Notes under the pieces: model-generated | Told to the model about the DNA's origin: nothing | The model's database searches: none | What the model saw: the letters and a program-made list of their open reading frames with translations, nothing else | Source: Ligustrum vulgare | Taxonomy: Eukaryota > Streptophyta > Magnoliopsida > Lamiales > Oleaceae | Reading direction: 5' to 3' | Length of the DNA stretch: 64,000 nucleotides | Assembly: GCA_963555705.1 (NCBI GenBank) | Contig: OY743190.1 | Span: 25,055,491 to 25,119,490 of the forward strand | Program-made: the position numbers and the translations under genes | Part shown: positions 21,402-34,372 of the stretch, piece by piece | How positions within the stretch are numbered: the stretch's first letter is position 1 | Layout of the letters: each line of letters starts with the position of its first letter

Positions 21402-23455
21402 TCAAATAAGTCTAATACAGCTTTTAGGCCAAGCAACAGTACTTCCCATGGCTTCACTAAGCAATCGAAATTCATCTGTAGGTCTGTATAAGGCCAAATG
21501 ACTCATGTACACTTCTTCGACCCAAACCTTCCAACAATCTCGTCCAAGTGGCATGTGATGCACCTTTGCACTTGGGTCTGTTGTTGCAATCTTCCCTTCG
21601 GCAACAATTTCTTCCTCATCATACTTGTACCAATGCAAGAGTTGACACCTTGGATTCTCCATATATGTACCTCCTTGAACACCACTTCCTTGATGTGACT
21701 ACAAATTTACAGTTAAATGAAGAAATTCCTTTTAAAATTAAGAAACTGCAATAATAATTTATATTAAACATAAACAATTAAAATTTCAAAATACAATAAC
21801 CTGAATCTTTGACATTCTGTAAAATGACACAAACATTAAAAAAGTTTTTCACATTAAACATGTTATCATATTAATATAATGTAAATTGTTATACCAGTTG
21901 ACATAGCCTAATTAATGCTTCAACATTTTCTTCTAGTGATTCCATTTTTTCTGACTGAGTTTGTAATTTTCCTGACTAAGTCTGTAGTTTTTGTGACTGA
22001 GTTTGCAATTGATTCTCGAGTTCTTTCACTCTTCCAGTACTTTGAAATTGTATATCAAATTTTGATGGTGCAACTCCAAATCCAAGTCCCCTAACTCTTC
22101 CACGATTTTCAGGACCTAAAACTCGAGCAACAGCATCATCTCGGATGGAATCTTCTGCCGGTGTATCAGAAATAGATGTGCACAATCTTCTATCTTTTTC
22201 TGCACTTATGAACCTCATTTTTTTATGCTAAAATAATGTAAATTTATTATTAAAAGAATGTTCATAGATTTCTAACATACCAGAGTTTCGGAAACTGCTT
22301 CATTTATTGGAGTTCCGTCCTTTCATAGATGTCCTTGAGTCCATACTTTGGTTCTTATCCCTTTTATATCTGGGTTATTTTTCCTCTGCAATAAAAATCC
22401 AACAATTATATGTATTAGCATGTGACAATGTGACAATTCAAGTAAAAATTAAAGATATGTTTGTAATTGTACCATTTCATGAGCCACACGTGGATAACCC
22501 TTTCGTCCCATAGTGTGGAGAAGCTTTTGATTATTTCTCATTCCGCTGAACTTGAAACTTATTTCCTATTCACAAAATAAAAATTTATAAACAACAATAA
22601 AAATTAAATAAAAATGAACATTAGTATGTAAATATTACTTACGTTAAAGTTATTGGAAAGAGTATCTTCAACAAATTTTTCCCATTCTTCTTGAGAGAGC
22701 ACATTCTTTGGTCTAAGAAGGTTAGTAGTACGTGTCCTATTCAAAGAAGATTTGACCTGACCTCGAATTTTTTTTCTAAGTCTGCATTTGTACGTCCTCC
22801 AATACTTTCCCATACATTGAAATGTCATTTTTTTATGACAATCACCCACATTGAACCTTTGTTGTATTTTTACACAAGTATAATTTTACAACTTATTTGT
22901 ACCAAAAATAATCTTAAAATTCAATTAAGAATCATACCTGTACGATACTCCAAAGTTCCTTTTTTTCTTCTCATCCACCGAATGCCAATCTGTAAGTATA
23001 ACAGGCACATGTTCTCGTACCATAGCTCCAACTATACTAGCAAATTTATCTGAGTTATTGCCAACCACTTGCCCGAATTCATTAAATTCAAGATCCATCT
23101 TCTGATAATTATTTCCCGTAATCATTTTCACTTGAGTTGGACTTCTCCTTTTTTTGGGAACATTTTTAGTAGTTGATGGCGTGCTTTGCTCATTTACTAT
23201 TGGAGTCGATACAGCATTTTCTTGCTCACTAGAAATTCTTACTCTTTCACTAGTCTCTTGAATTGCTGTTGCAGTAATAGCAGCTCTTCGTCGTTTGGAG
23301 ATCTTGGCAGCTTGTTTAGTTGACTTTAAGAATGCAACATGAAAACAAAATACAAATATGTTTATTTTCGAAAAATCAACAAATATAAAAGCAAAAGAAA
23401 ACACAATTAGCTCAGCTTTGTCCATTGTTTTAAATAATAAGCTTCCTACTCTCAA
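21402..23455 (-). pseudogene. CACTA second gene, TNPA/Transposase_24-like (PF03004)
   Basis: Pieces in order on -: 23455-22925 (NEFGQVVGNNSDKFASIVG, AMVREHVPVILTDW), 22849-22604 (GKYWRTYKCRLRKKI, NVLSQEEWEKFVEDTLS), 22218-21976 (VARVLGPENRGRVRGLGFGV, followed by a coiled-coil start), and 21662-21402 (AEGKIATTDPSAKVHHMPLG, TVAWPKSCIRLI). These are the successive blocks of the plant Ptta/En-Spm transposase family and its usual C-terminal module. Several splice junctions lie between pieces. Protein of this type binds subterminal repeats; here it is fragmented, with a possible stop at the tail. Confidence 0.8.
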
Positions 23456-23640
23456 CTAGTTCGAAAGTTTGGAATGAAAATCTGCAACATCAAAAGAAAT
23501 TAAGGTTAGAGATCTTCACAAAATTTAAATATTCAACATTTCATCACGATGTAAAAACTTCCAAATATCGGGCTATAAAAAGTACATTATGTACAAATAT
23601 AGGTTAGGAAGATAACTTTTAAAACTATTACCAAATTACT

Positions 23641-25515
23641 CTATGTGTCACATAATACGCCTTCGACATCTATCCTTGCATAGTTCTCATCGTTGTCATC
23701 ATCATGGTTGTCTTCAAGCTGTGATATATCTACTGGAATAGTTGGCTCATCAGTATCTTCTTCCACATGTAATGCATACAAGTCTCTTGATGGTGCTTGC
23801 AAAACAACATGCCAACTAGAAGTTTCATTCTCCCTAGAATAAAACGCTTGTGTTGCTAAAATGAATGGATCATTTTCAAATTGTCCGTGTCCTTCGTTAA
23901 GGTTAACCAAAGTGAACCCATCTTCCTTTTTTATTCCATTCGTGATATTTGCCCAATCACACTTGAATATTGGAACGTGAAATGTATTGTAATCAAGCAA
24001 TATAACATCGCGTAAAACTCCATAATAATGAACTTTCCCAACTTAAGGTGCATTATCTTTTGCACTCGATCTACAGATGGTTGTTGCTTCAACTAAAATT
24101 TCACTATTTTGACGAGATTTTTCAGCATCTTTAGTGTGAAAGCGCAAACCATTTATGACAAAACTAGAATATGACATAGATTGGCATCTAGGACCACGTG
24201 CAAGCCACTTTAAAGTGTTTGAAACATTGTCAATCAAACACTGAGCTCTAATCTGTTATTATTTTAAACATGTTAGGAGTAAAATAATAAATAGCACAAC
24301 TAGACAAAAACTTTCTTCATATATGTTGAACCTTGTCATCCAACCAGGCAGCAAAAGAGTCAATGTGCTTTTTATGTAATAAAACCTCATTTCTTTCCAG
24401 TCGTTTGTCAAAACTCTTGAGTTCATCCATATGCATCCTAAGGTAAAAAAAAGTATATCAAATGAATATATGGTCGAATAAGTTAAAATTTGTCGAAGTA
24501 TATATTTAATAAACATACTTTATGTATGGTTGAACTTCTGCACTGTTTAGCAACACATAACGATGGGCAACTTTCAACATCTCATCAGATAGAACGAGTG
24601 ACGTCCCTTTAGAAATTGTACGCCCTACGACTAAGAAATCACTCTCATATTCTTCATTGCGTGCATGCTTGAAACCTATTTTAGATGCTTGTTTTATGTA
24701 TTTGCTACAGAACATTGCATTTTCTTCAACAATATACCGTTCAGCTATGCACACTTCAGGTCGTGCACGATTCATAACATACCCTTTTAACACTTTCATA
24801 TACCTATATGAATGAAAAAAAATGTGAAAATATTTAAATCCAATTTGATAATGAATTTAACTTTTGAGAATAGCTTAAATAAAGATTACCTCTCAAATGG
24901 ATACATTCAACGATATTGTACTGGTCCACATATACGTATTTCTCTCCCAAGGTGAATTGTCAAATGTACCATTACATCAAAAAATGAAGGCAGAAAATAC
25001 CTTTCCAACGTGCATAATGTTTCAACAACATCTTCTTCTAATTTTTCGACCTTATTCCTATCAACAACTCATTGGCATATCTCATTGAAAAATGAACACA
25101 ATTTAAAAATAGAGTTCCTGGGTCCCTTAGGTAAAAGTCCTCTTAAGGCAACTGATAATAATTGTTGCATTAATATATGACAATCATGAGACTTGAGACC
25201 ACTGATCTTACATTCTTCCACTGAAATGCAATTTCCAATATTTGATCCATAACCATCGGGTAATCTCAAGCTAGCAAGCCTTTTGCAAAAAATTTGTTTT
25301 TCTGCTTTTGATAAAGTGTGAGGAGCAGCGGGTAAGTAGAATTTATTTCCTCTACTCTCAAGATGTAAAGCATGCCTAATGTTCATAGCTTCCAAGTCCT
25401 TACGAGAGTTAATTCCATCTTTGGATTTTCCTTTCACATCCAAAAGTGTACTAATGACGCTCTCACAAATATTCTTTTCCACATGCATCACATCCAAATT
25501 ATGACGTATGAGCAA
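23641..25515 (-). pseudogene. CACTA transposase TNP2-like, C-terminal half
   Basis: Starts abruptly at LIRHNLDVMHVEKNICESVI (Transposase_21 end, preceded by a TTTGTAG acceptor at about 25521). It continues with DUF4218 (GLKSHDCHILMQQLLSVALR), then 24799-24506 (MKVLKGYVMNRARPEVCIAE, AHRYVLLNSAEVQPYI) and DUF4216 at 24000-23641 (FKCDWANITNGIKKEDGFT, LVNLNEGHG, DPFILATQAFY). Stops and frame changes lie between blocks. The catalytic N-terminal part is missing, so the enzyme is inactive. Confidence 0.85.
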
Positions 25516-26244
25516 GGTCTACAAATCAAACATCAATGGTTTTCTAGGTTTACAAACGTAAAGCTAATCGATAAAGAATTATAATTCACAAGAAAATAAT
25601 AGCCTCCAAATTTGAATAATCTTATTTAGAAACAAAACAACATTTAAATAGTTTTTGAATCCCTAATGTAAGCAAAAAGACCAAATTAGACATCAACGAA
25701 ATTAAAGGAATTAAAACACGTTATCAAAATCAGATTAGAAAGGCTTATATGATAATTGTCCTAATGATAATTGGCCGATTTAAATTAAAGGAATTAAAAC
25801 ACGTTATCAAAATCAGATATGAAATCGGCCTTCTTATTCCTAATGAACACGTTATCAAAATCAGATTAGAAAGGCTGGTTCAACCTACTCTGGTTCCGCC
25901 TCATCCTACAACACTACCGTTACTTCTTTGGTCAATCCGATCGATGCATTCACTTAAATGAGAGAAAAATCAATATCTATATGCACATTAAAATATGAAA
26001 ATTAACATTAAATATTACAGATATGTAATGGTATAAATACGTCTCGCATGAAAACCCAACTTTACACAATTCCAAAATAGGTTAATTTTAAATTCTTGAC
26101 TAATTAGTTATCTAAATCATGCAAAAGTAAATAGAAACATATTATCTTGTCACAGGTACAATAATTTACAAAAACATCAAAACTCAGTTTGAAAATAGTG
26201 GAGTATACAAGAACACTGGACAATTCCAGAATAAATTGTACAAT

Positions 26245-26251
<7 letters not shown>

Positions 26252-26311
<60 letters not shown>
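26252..26311. repeat. (TA)n microsatellite
   Basis: About 30 TA units inside the CACTA element. A 17-repeat (CA) tract follows at 26600-26632. 25560-27000 otherwise shows no gene. Confidence 0.95.
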
Positions 26312-26313
<2 letters not shown>

Positions 26314-27049
26314 CGAAAATGTTACATTTTTAGATGGCCCACAACAGCCAAATGAAAAACTTCTTGTCCAAATTAAAAAAGTTCACATGGCAGCCTAAAT
26401 ACTAAGGAACCAACAACAAATCTATCAAAAAAAAGTACGAAAAATCCAAAGAAAAAAGTAATTAAATAGTTCCTCTCCAATTTTATAAAAGATTATAGAA
26501 ATCCTACATTTTTTAGTATTCTTGTAAACACGACAACAAAAAGGACAGTCAGAGAAATGCTTCCCCAACAAAAATATGCAAAACGTAAATGAAGTTGTAC
26601 ACACACACACACACACACACACATACACACACAACTTCACTTTAAAATCTTGTTATAAAATTTGACTTTATTAAAAGTAAAGTTTATGTTCAAAATGATT
26701 TTTTGTAAGTAAAGATAATTGAACCAAAAGCACAAAGAAGGTTTTAAGAGTATTCCCATCAATGTAAGAAAAAGAGGGGGCGGGGGGGTATCTGATATAA
26801 GTCTTTAATAGTGGCATGGGGCAAGTGACAATGTTTCTTCCTATCTAATATATTTTTCTCCATCTCTTTCACCTCTAGCACAATTACCTTTTCTCATTTT
26901 GCCTATTATCTAAGATACCATATCAATGACCAATAATCTTTGCAAATGCAAGCCAATGCCTGTCTGCATATAATTTATCCTCTTCATATTCATTACCACT
27001 TGCTTCCAGGTTCTTAATTTTCTGCTTTCATTCATTAACAAAGTTTTAC

Positions 27050-27175
27050 CTTCTCAAAGGACACATTTTCCCTCGCTGCACTAAGCATTGTCACTGCATA
27101 ATAAATCAAGCCACCAACAGAGGAGGGATCAACCTCGGCCAATGCACGAAGTGTCAATGCAGCCTCATGTCGTAC
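27050..27175 (-). pseudogene. Captured host exon: HEAT-repeat (SWEETIE-like) gene fragment in CACTA
   Basis: Exactly 42 codons on -, bounded by TTAG acceptor (27177-27176) and GAAG|GTAAAA donor (27049). It reads VRHEAALTLRALAEVD, PSSVGGLIYYAVTML and SAARENVSFEK without a stop. The wording matches, from memory, an exon of the large plant HEAT-repeat protein SWEETIE (HEATR5 family), which affects trehalose and sugar metabolism. It lies inside the 8.3-kb CACTA element in place of missing transposase DNA, so it is best read as transposon gene capture. Flanking intron DNA may be included. Identification is by eye. Confidence 0.6.
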
Positions 27176-27719
27176 CTAAGAAATGGTATCACTTACAATG
27201 AGAAGAGATGTATGCATCAAGAGTAAAGGGTGCAAAGTAACTACGTATGCCACATTTTGCAGAAAACAGAAAGAGTGACCTTCCTTCCTAACAGAAAATA
27301 GAAGTACCATCTAAGGTTCCAACATTTGTCCATGCGATGTGAACAGATAGAGAAAAGAGACAAAAGTCTCGTAAGATACATAGATTATTTACGAAATCTT
27401 CCCAAGATACAAAAATAAAATCAAGAAGAATATGACTCAAAAAAATGGCTTTCCCACTGGGGATGGAAAGAACCCAAGAAATAAGAAAGCCATTGCTTCC
27501 ATCTCAATGTCCATTATCCCTTCAAATCTCTGGTATTCAACACCTCAACTTCCCATTGTAACTTAGCATTTGAACTTACACCTTCATCTCTTTACACATT
27601 TCAACACTTAATTGTCCATTTCTTCATGCTACCTTAAGCAATTTGTAATAATAGTCTGGCTAAATACAGTCATTTGCAAATCTTACAAGCTAAACAAGAA
27701 ATCATGAAAATCTCACCAG

Positions 27720-27830
27720 TATTCGCTCGCTCGATGCCGCTGACTTCGCTCGATGCCCTTGCCGTCGCTCGATGCCGGATGCCCCTGCTCGATGCCCTAC
27801 CTCTGATCGATGCCCCTTCCATAGCTCGTT
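27720..27830 (+). repeat. Degenerate GCTCGATGCC repeats
   Basis: Five spaced copies of (GC)TCGATGCC within 110 bp in the right part of the CACTA element. They create a 103-codon frame (27674-27985) with no recognisable protein. Confidence 0.6.
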
Positions 27831-28039
27831 CACAGGTCGAAGAGATTGAGAGAGATAATTTGGGCGAGGTGGGTAGGTTTGGGAAATGTATAGGAATCGG
27901 TCTGTGGGGAAAGGTAGAGAATCGGGTGTGGGGGGAAATGAAATCTGATTTTTTTCATTTTGGTGTCAAAAAGGTTTGTGTTTAGAGGATTGAGATTTGC
28001 AATTAAGTCCCAACATTTGGTAAATGTAAAAATTTAGCC

Positions 28040-28421
28040 CGAAAATCCTTTTGCAATGCGCATTGCACGTTGCAAAAGCTACGCGCAGTGCGTGTTGCAA
28101 TAGATACCTATCGCAACGCGCATTGCATGTTACAAAAGCTTAGGCTTCGGCAACGTGCGATGCGCGTTGCGATAGGAAAAAGCCCAAGCTTTTGCAACGC
28201 GCGCTGCGTGTTGCCAATGCCTAAACTTATTGCAACATTTTTATGAATGTTGCAAAAACTTATTATTAGCAACACTTATTTGTTGAATGTTGCTAAAACT
28301 CGATTTAATGAATCAAATGCAACATGCAACAAGTGAATGTTGCTATAAACCCCCTTTTAGCAACATGCAATTGATGAATGTTGCCGTTTGCATGTTGCAA
28401 AAGGGTTTTTTTGTTGTAGTG
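28040..28421. repeat. CACTA right subterminal repeats
   Basis: Variants of TTGCAACGCGCATTGC and GTTGCAAAAGC, mirror image of the left array, ending in TTGTTGTAGTG. Confidence 0.85.
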
Positions 28422-28809
28422 TTATTTTATCTTTGTATTAAAATATATGAGTTAATTTAATATCAAAAATATATTATATTATGTCGATAGGTAAAAATCG
28501 CGAATTAAAATCGAACCGAACCGCAAAAATGGTTTAGTTTGATTTGGTTTGAGAAAATGCCAAACTTCTTGAAATGATTTAGTTTGAAAATATATCAAAA
28601 ACTGCTCAAACTGAATCGCGTTCACCCTAAATGCTTGTGCTATTTGGTTCCTAACTTATGGTTGTGCCTTTGGATCTTTCTTCTTTCACAAATTATTAGA
28701 TAAAAATGTTTCATTTAAATTCATGATGTTTTTAGTAATTTCAAACTGGGTAAAAGAGGAGAGAATAAGAATTTTATGTTACCAAAATAAGCTTAAATGA
28801 GGTTCAAAG

Positions 28810-28812
<3 letters not shown>

Positions 28813-28882
<70 letters not shown>
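28813..28882. repeat. (TA)n microsatellite
   Basis: About 34 TA units. The stretch 28638-30080 has no gene I can support; short repeated phrases such as AAGTCTAGATTTAGTG occur at 29313 and 29950. Confidence 0.95.
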
Positions 28883-28884
<2 letters not shown>

Positions 28885-30082
28885 CACAGGAGACTCAAAC
28901 TCTATGTTTGATTATATGACTCTTCTAGCTTGTGCGATAATTGTAATTCCTCTTTGTTAATGGTACTTCATGATGTAACCAAAAGCACGAGGAGGAAATG
29001 GATTCCAAAGCAATTTATAAGAACTTTGTTCTTCGGGTTAGTCCCAATTGATGTTTCCTTTCCTCAATTGGTAGTTTTGGAAATAATCCAAATCTTATGA
29101 CTGATTTATTCATACAGGTAATGGCAGCAAGGAGTCCCAATGTAAAATTTGGAAGAACACTCCATAGAAATGCTTCCAGGTAATACAAATTATAAATTTT
29201 GGTGAAACTTTGCATTTAGTAGTGACTTAGTCTATAAATTTCTCATGATAAATTGAGTATTATTCTCAAAACACCTATAAAATGTCCACGTTCAGCTCCT
29301 CCAAAATCTTCGAAGTCTAGATTTAGTGCTTTCTTTAAACTATTTATTTATAAATCAATTTACGAGGATAAAGATTTTTGGTCATTATAGTCAAATAATG
29401 TTTACGTCAATATTGCAATTGAATATGAAGGTGGGTGAGCATCTTATTCGGCCTTTGTTTGACTTAAAACTCTTTATAATTTCCCCTACTCATTTTCAAT
29501 CAAACATTCACACAAATGTAAACAAAAAAACTTTTGTCTTCTCTAAAAATAAAAAAAAATTCAAAACATCATTTTTCGTCAAGTGTCATCAAACAAAGGC
29601 TCAGATTTGTAAAATAATGTAAGTATTTGATAACATCCATTGTTTGTCTTCTTGCATAAGACTTGCAACAAGAATCTCAAGTTCCAGTCATCCAATCATA
29701 TTTGAAAGTTTGATTGGCATGGTAGTTCATTGATCAGGTCGTGTATTTTTTATTATTATTATTTATGGTTCTTCAATTATTTTGTTTATTGCAGTGCTTG
29801 TATTAATTAGCAACGTCAGCAAGAAAAATCTGGTGCAAACCTTCCTTCTGCACATCAGATCTTTGATTATAAGCAATTGAAATGAAGCGACCAATGTTTA
29901 TTGCTACGAGGGAAATGTCTGCAAAATTTAGTGACTTATAAATCTTCAAAGTCTAGATTTAGTGTGTTCTTTTAGAAGTAGTGACTTATTCTAGCAAATC
30001 TTTGAAGAATTTGGACGGTAAAAAAAATCGTCCAAGAGTATTGCTGAGTGGAAGCAAGGAGGCTCAAGGAACAGCTGGGGAA

Positions 30083-31193
30083 TGCGTTCTCCTTGGCGTT
30101 TTCCAGTCTTTTTCATTTTCCTTTTTTCGAAAACGCAGAAAACGCGTTCTCTTGCACCGTTTTCGGGAAAAATTTCGAAAACGTTTTCCAAATTTTGTAA
30201 AGGAAATGGAAAACGCGAAATTCACGTTTTCTGTGTTTTCCATTCATTTGAACTAAAAAAAAGGAAAACGCGTGTTTTCCCCCTTTTTGCGTTTTCCTTT
30301 TTAAACAAAAAAAAAAAAAATCCTAAAAAATTTGAAATTTGTCAAAATTTGTCATTTTAATTACATTATTGGTCCCCGATTTTCAAAATTTGTCATTTTA
30401 ATCCTCAAATTTTGAAATTTTTTTCTAAAATACCCTAATTTATTTACAACTTAGGTCCTTCAACTTTAGATTTTCTTGCACATTAGTCAGCAAATTTTAC
30501 TTTTCTTTCAATTTAGTCATTCTCGTATTTGTTTTATAAGTCATTGTCTTCAAATATATATAACTTTTAATCTACAACTTCGAATTGCACCCCATTTTTT
30601 TGCGTCAAACTCCAAATTCAACAATCTTTCGTATGATGTATCATGTGCTCAATTATTAAATTTTTTTTTTTTTTTTACTTTTGTATTGTAGAAAATCAGG
30701 GTATCATTGATGAACGTATGGAATTTTGAACTTTTTTGACATAACCAAATATGGCATCTCTATTTCATTTATATTGTGTATATCATATATGTATGATTAA
30801 TGTTGAATGTGTGTGTGTGTGTGTGTGTCTATATATATATATATAATCACATGTAATATAATTACAAGTGCACAAAGTGTGTGTTTGGTATTATTTAAAA
30901 AGAAATTTTTTCAAGTGAATAGTAATATTTAGGAGAATGGATGATTGAGATTTAGTTGAAAAATCAAATATTGTGGACCTCACTTTTAATGAGAATCAAA
31001 CAAGGGCAAAATAGTTTTCTGGAAAAAAATCCAAACAGAACGTGTTTTTCAGCATTTCATTTTCGAGAACAGTTTTCAGAAATAACAAACCAAACGAGTT
31101 TTCAACAATTTTGAAAACATTCAGAGAAAACGGAAATCAGAAAATATTTTCGAAAATAAAACAGAAAACTGAAATATAAAGAGAACGCGGCCT
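30083..31193. mobile_element. MITE-like element with GCGTTCTC ends
   Basis: The left end has TGCGTTCTCCTTGGCGTTTTCC spread over the first 30 bases; the right end inverted gives GGCCGCGTTCTCTTTATATT. Subterminal GAAAACGCG/CGCGTTTTC blocks occur at both ends. A (TG)n tract is at 30809-30826. Ends resemble those of the Harbinger-like MITE at 38579-39737. No clear target duplication. No coding capacity; 31200-32150 is likewise without a gene. Confidence 0.5.
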
Positions 31194-32159
31194 TAAATTC
31201 TCAAGCTTGAGGCTGAATGATAAAATTGAATTTGGGTTAAAAAAAAAACAAACGACCCTCTAAAGACATCCCAGTTGAGACTGAGCACAATCCTTCCAAG
31301 GAAGCAACATGTAAGAACGAGACAATTTTTGTCTTCTGTTGGCTATGTTCATTGTTGTCAATTGTTGCCAATTGTATATGAAGTTGCTATCCACTACTAA
31401 TAATGAATGTGTTGTTATTTTTTCTGTCTTAATCTATGCATCATCTATTGTTTACTAGATTGAGTAAGATTCATATAGATCTTTCTACAACACCACAAAA
31501 AGAAGTTTGTCATCACGATGTCCTCTGCTATTTACTGATTCATTTTTTAGTTCTTTTCACAACTGTAAATTAGCATCTACTTCTACGCTCTTTCAGTCCT
31601 CTTGTCTATTCGTTGGGAGTATTTTTTATTTTAATTTTTAATTTTGTGGACATCTTTGGTTTTCCTTTAATTTCTAATGCTTTTGTATATTTCGTAGAGC
31701 ACGGAGCTAACTAATGAAGCTGTGGAATTTCTCAAAAGAATTTTCGCTACATTTGAAATTGGTAGTGTCTATGGAGTTGTTTCTGTAAAATTTTGTTGTT
31801 CTAAAAATCGTGTAATATCTAGTTGATAGGATTAGAGATTCTATTATTAGGATAGTTTATTCTTTTCAATATTCCATCAGATGAGCTTTGATTTTGTTCA
31901 TAAACAGTTTGCAAGGTTTGTATTTTTAATTTTGGTCATGGGCCAGTTACCATTGCATGCATTAATATTCCGATGGTGTATAATTATTCTAGATTCAGTA
32001 TGATTATGTTTATTAATTTTTATGTGAGTGCGGGTTGAATTGAAAACTTGAAATTGCAATTCAAATAGATGCATTTGAATCAACAATAAAAAGTATATGT
32101 TATAGGTTTTTCTATGAAAAGAAAGACGGGAGGAAAGGGGCAAAAATAAATCACTTTAG

Positions 32160-32322
32160 GAGTCAGACAACCAACACCTAAAGTCGACTTTACGCGTTGT
32201 TTTACAACCGACGCGTATTATCCAAACTTTATACGTCTTTGTCAAACGCGTCGCCTTTACAACTGACACGTATTATTTTGTACTACCGACGCGAATGAGT
32301 CTCTCTGTAGTCTGTACTAGTG
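32160..32322 (-). mobile_element. CACTA terminus remnant
   Basis: On - it begins CACTAGTACAGACTACAG and is followed by spaced motifs of the form GACGCGT/GCGTCGG (four to five copies), as in CACTA subterminal regions. The other end is not found nearby; probably a truncated element. Confidence 0.55.
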
Positions 32323-33136
32323 AAAATTTCAAGACTTAAATTTGGTGGTAGCAATTTAACAATTGCAATATAAAACATATATGATGCCTGAAGTTTACAA
32401 TATAATCTTTGAAGGATTAAATATATTTGAAATATATAGTTTACAATATACCTTGAATAGATTCAATTTGTTATGTAATGTAATTGGTAGTATAAAATTA
32501 GATTACATGAAGAATAGTACAAATGACTCTATATGACAAAGTCTTGGAAATTGAGATGTACCATTATTGTGAATAATGTTTGAAAATCGTGGTAATTGAT
32601 TTTTAAGATTCAAATTCATGGTTAATTATTCACCTGGAGTGAATAAGATAATTGTTTATTAAAGTGAATTAGTCACTTCCAGATTTGAGAATTGCATTAA
32701 ATGCATTGATGAATATTGATTATAGAACAGGCTCAATGCAACATGTTCAAATGATTGAAAATATTTTATAGTTCTTCAAGTTCAAAGGAATAATTGAATT
32801 TATATTCGAAGACCAAATAATATAAGATATGTGTCATTTATATATACTGGTGAACACAAGTCAGACACTCTCATTTTCGTGACTGGAAAATGGAGCTCAT
32901 ACTCGCCGTGTCGGACACGTCCAGCAACCAAAAAATAAAGGATTGGAAGAAGAAGAGCTTACCTTTGTATTGAGAGGAAAATCCCTAATCTTGTGTTGGT
33001 TGCATAATCGATGGTGGAATCTGAGGTTGAACGAAATCAAAGTTGTCTAGAAGTAGAGAAAAGTGAAAGTCGAAAGGTAGAAGAAGAAGACTACTTGCAG
33101 GTGCGAAGGAAGAAGAAGCACTCTGGTGAAGAAGAA

Positions 33137-33402
33137 GCTCTGACTTTTGAGCCTTTTTTTTTTTTCTTGTGTAATGAATTGCCCAACAATTTAAGTAATA
33201 AACTTTTACATTTATACCCTTGTTTTGAATTTTTAAGCACACAAGACAAAAGGCAAAAGTTCTATTTAAGCTCTGACTTCTGAGCCTTTTTTTTTTTTTT
33301 TGTCTTGTGTAATGAATTGCCCAACAATTTAAGTAATAAACTTTTACATTTATACCCTTGTTTTGAATTTAAGCACACAAGACAAAAGGCAAAAGTTCTA
33401 TT
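33137..33402 (+). repeat. 133-bp tandem duplication with T-runs
   Basis: Two copies starting GCTCTGACTT at 33137 and 33270, each with a T-run, then CTTGTGTAATGAATTGCCC and AAAGTTCTATTT. A run of about 30 A follows at 33434. It makes two look-alike short frames, not genes. Confidence 0.85.
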
Positions 33403-33426
33403 TTTGTTCCAGCTCCTCCTTTGCGT

Positions 33427-33466
<40 letters not shown>

Positions 33467-34372
33467 CTCCAAATTATGAGAAAATATGTATGAAATGTTA
33501 ATTTTGATATATGCCTATTAATTTTATATACAAAAAGTGTTACAATTTCTTTTGTTAAAAATAAAAATAAAATAAATAAATAATTAACATGTTGTGTCCC
33601 AAGTTTTTTCGAAAATCACGTGTCGGCGTATCCGACACTAGTGTCCATGTCCGTGCTTCATAGGCTGAGAGTACTATTTCATGCTCTTCTTCATTAATTC
33701 CTACTTTTTGCACTTGTCTGTTGCTTTCAACCATCATCTGGAAATCAAAATCTAGTGCTTAACCATCAAAGATAAATCTCGTTCGCAGAGAGGAAGATCA
33801 AATTCAAAAAGCGATGTCGAATTCATCAAAACAAAGGTATATTTCTTATGTCTTTTGGGCAGAATATTGCATTGCAATTTGCAAGGCACATTTGTGTTGA
33901 TTTGGGGTAGGTAAGGGTGGGGGGTTACTGTTCTAGGCAAAATACTCTTATTAAAATATACTTAATTGGAATTCATTGGTCATAGAATTTCAATTTTTGC
34001 TGCTTTCCATGTAAAGCTCAAAGCCATGGTTTAGTTTTGCTTCTGATCTTCTGTTCATTCATTGTTGCTTAACAATGCTCTCTCTTCATATTGAATAGAG
34101 GAGGGAAACTCCAGCTGATACTGCCCCTACACATGTGAAGGTTAGTGATTTTTCATGCTTGCTTATAGGTGTATATGTAAGGATTGTATATTTCTTCATT
34201 TCTTCTTTTGTTGCTTATATGTGTTGTACTGTTTTTCATCTTATTTGTTACTAATACTTTAGCCTTACATAAGAGGCTTTCATTCTTTCAGTCCTGATGT
34301 ATAGGTACTTAGAGCTCTAAATAATTCTTTGCAAGCCTCATAGAAAAGTATTGGGTGCCGATGTATAGTAGA

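Larger units (their letters stand above)
20137..28421 (-). mobile_element. CACTA (En/Spm-type) transposon, 8.3 kb, degenerate
   Basis: Terminal inverted repeats CACTACAACAAAAA / TTTTTGTTGTAGTG, 3-bp target duplication TTA (20134-20136 and 28422-28424). Dense subterminal repeats at both ends. Both typical CACTA genes are present on - as remnants (23641-25515 TNP2-like; 21402-23455 TNPA-like). The N-terminal half of the TNP2-like gene is absent; that space holds microsatellites and a captured host exon (27050-27175). Confidence 0.92.
18981..28629. mobile_element. hAT-like element split by a CACTA transposon
   Basis: Flanked by a perfect 8-bp duplication AATGCTTG (18973-18980 and 28630-28637). 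The right end reads TAGGGTGAACGCGATTC when inverted, close to the neighbour at 17808; the left end (TAGGCACAAGAAATCG) has drifted. Subterminal AAACCAAACC blocks occur at both sides (18990-19160 and 28495-28620). Without the CACTA insert it is about 1.36 kb and non-coding. Confidence 0.75.

Noticed and set aside
26189..26398. Frame with a long Ile-Tyr repeat
   Set aside because: Translation of a TA microsatellite.
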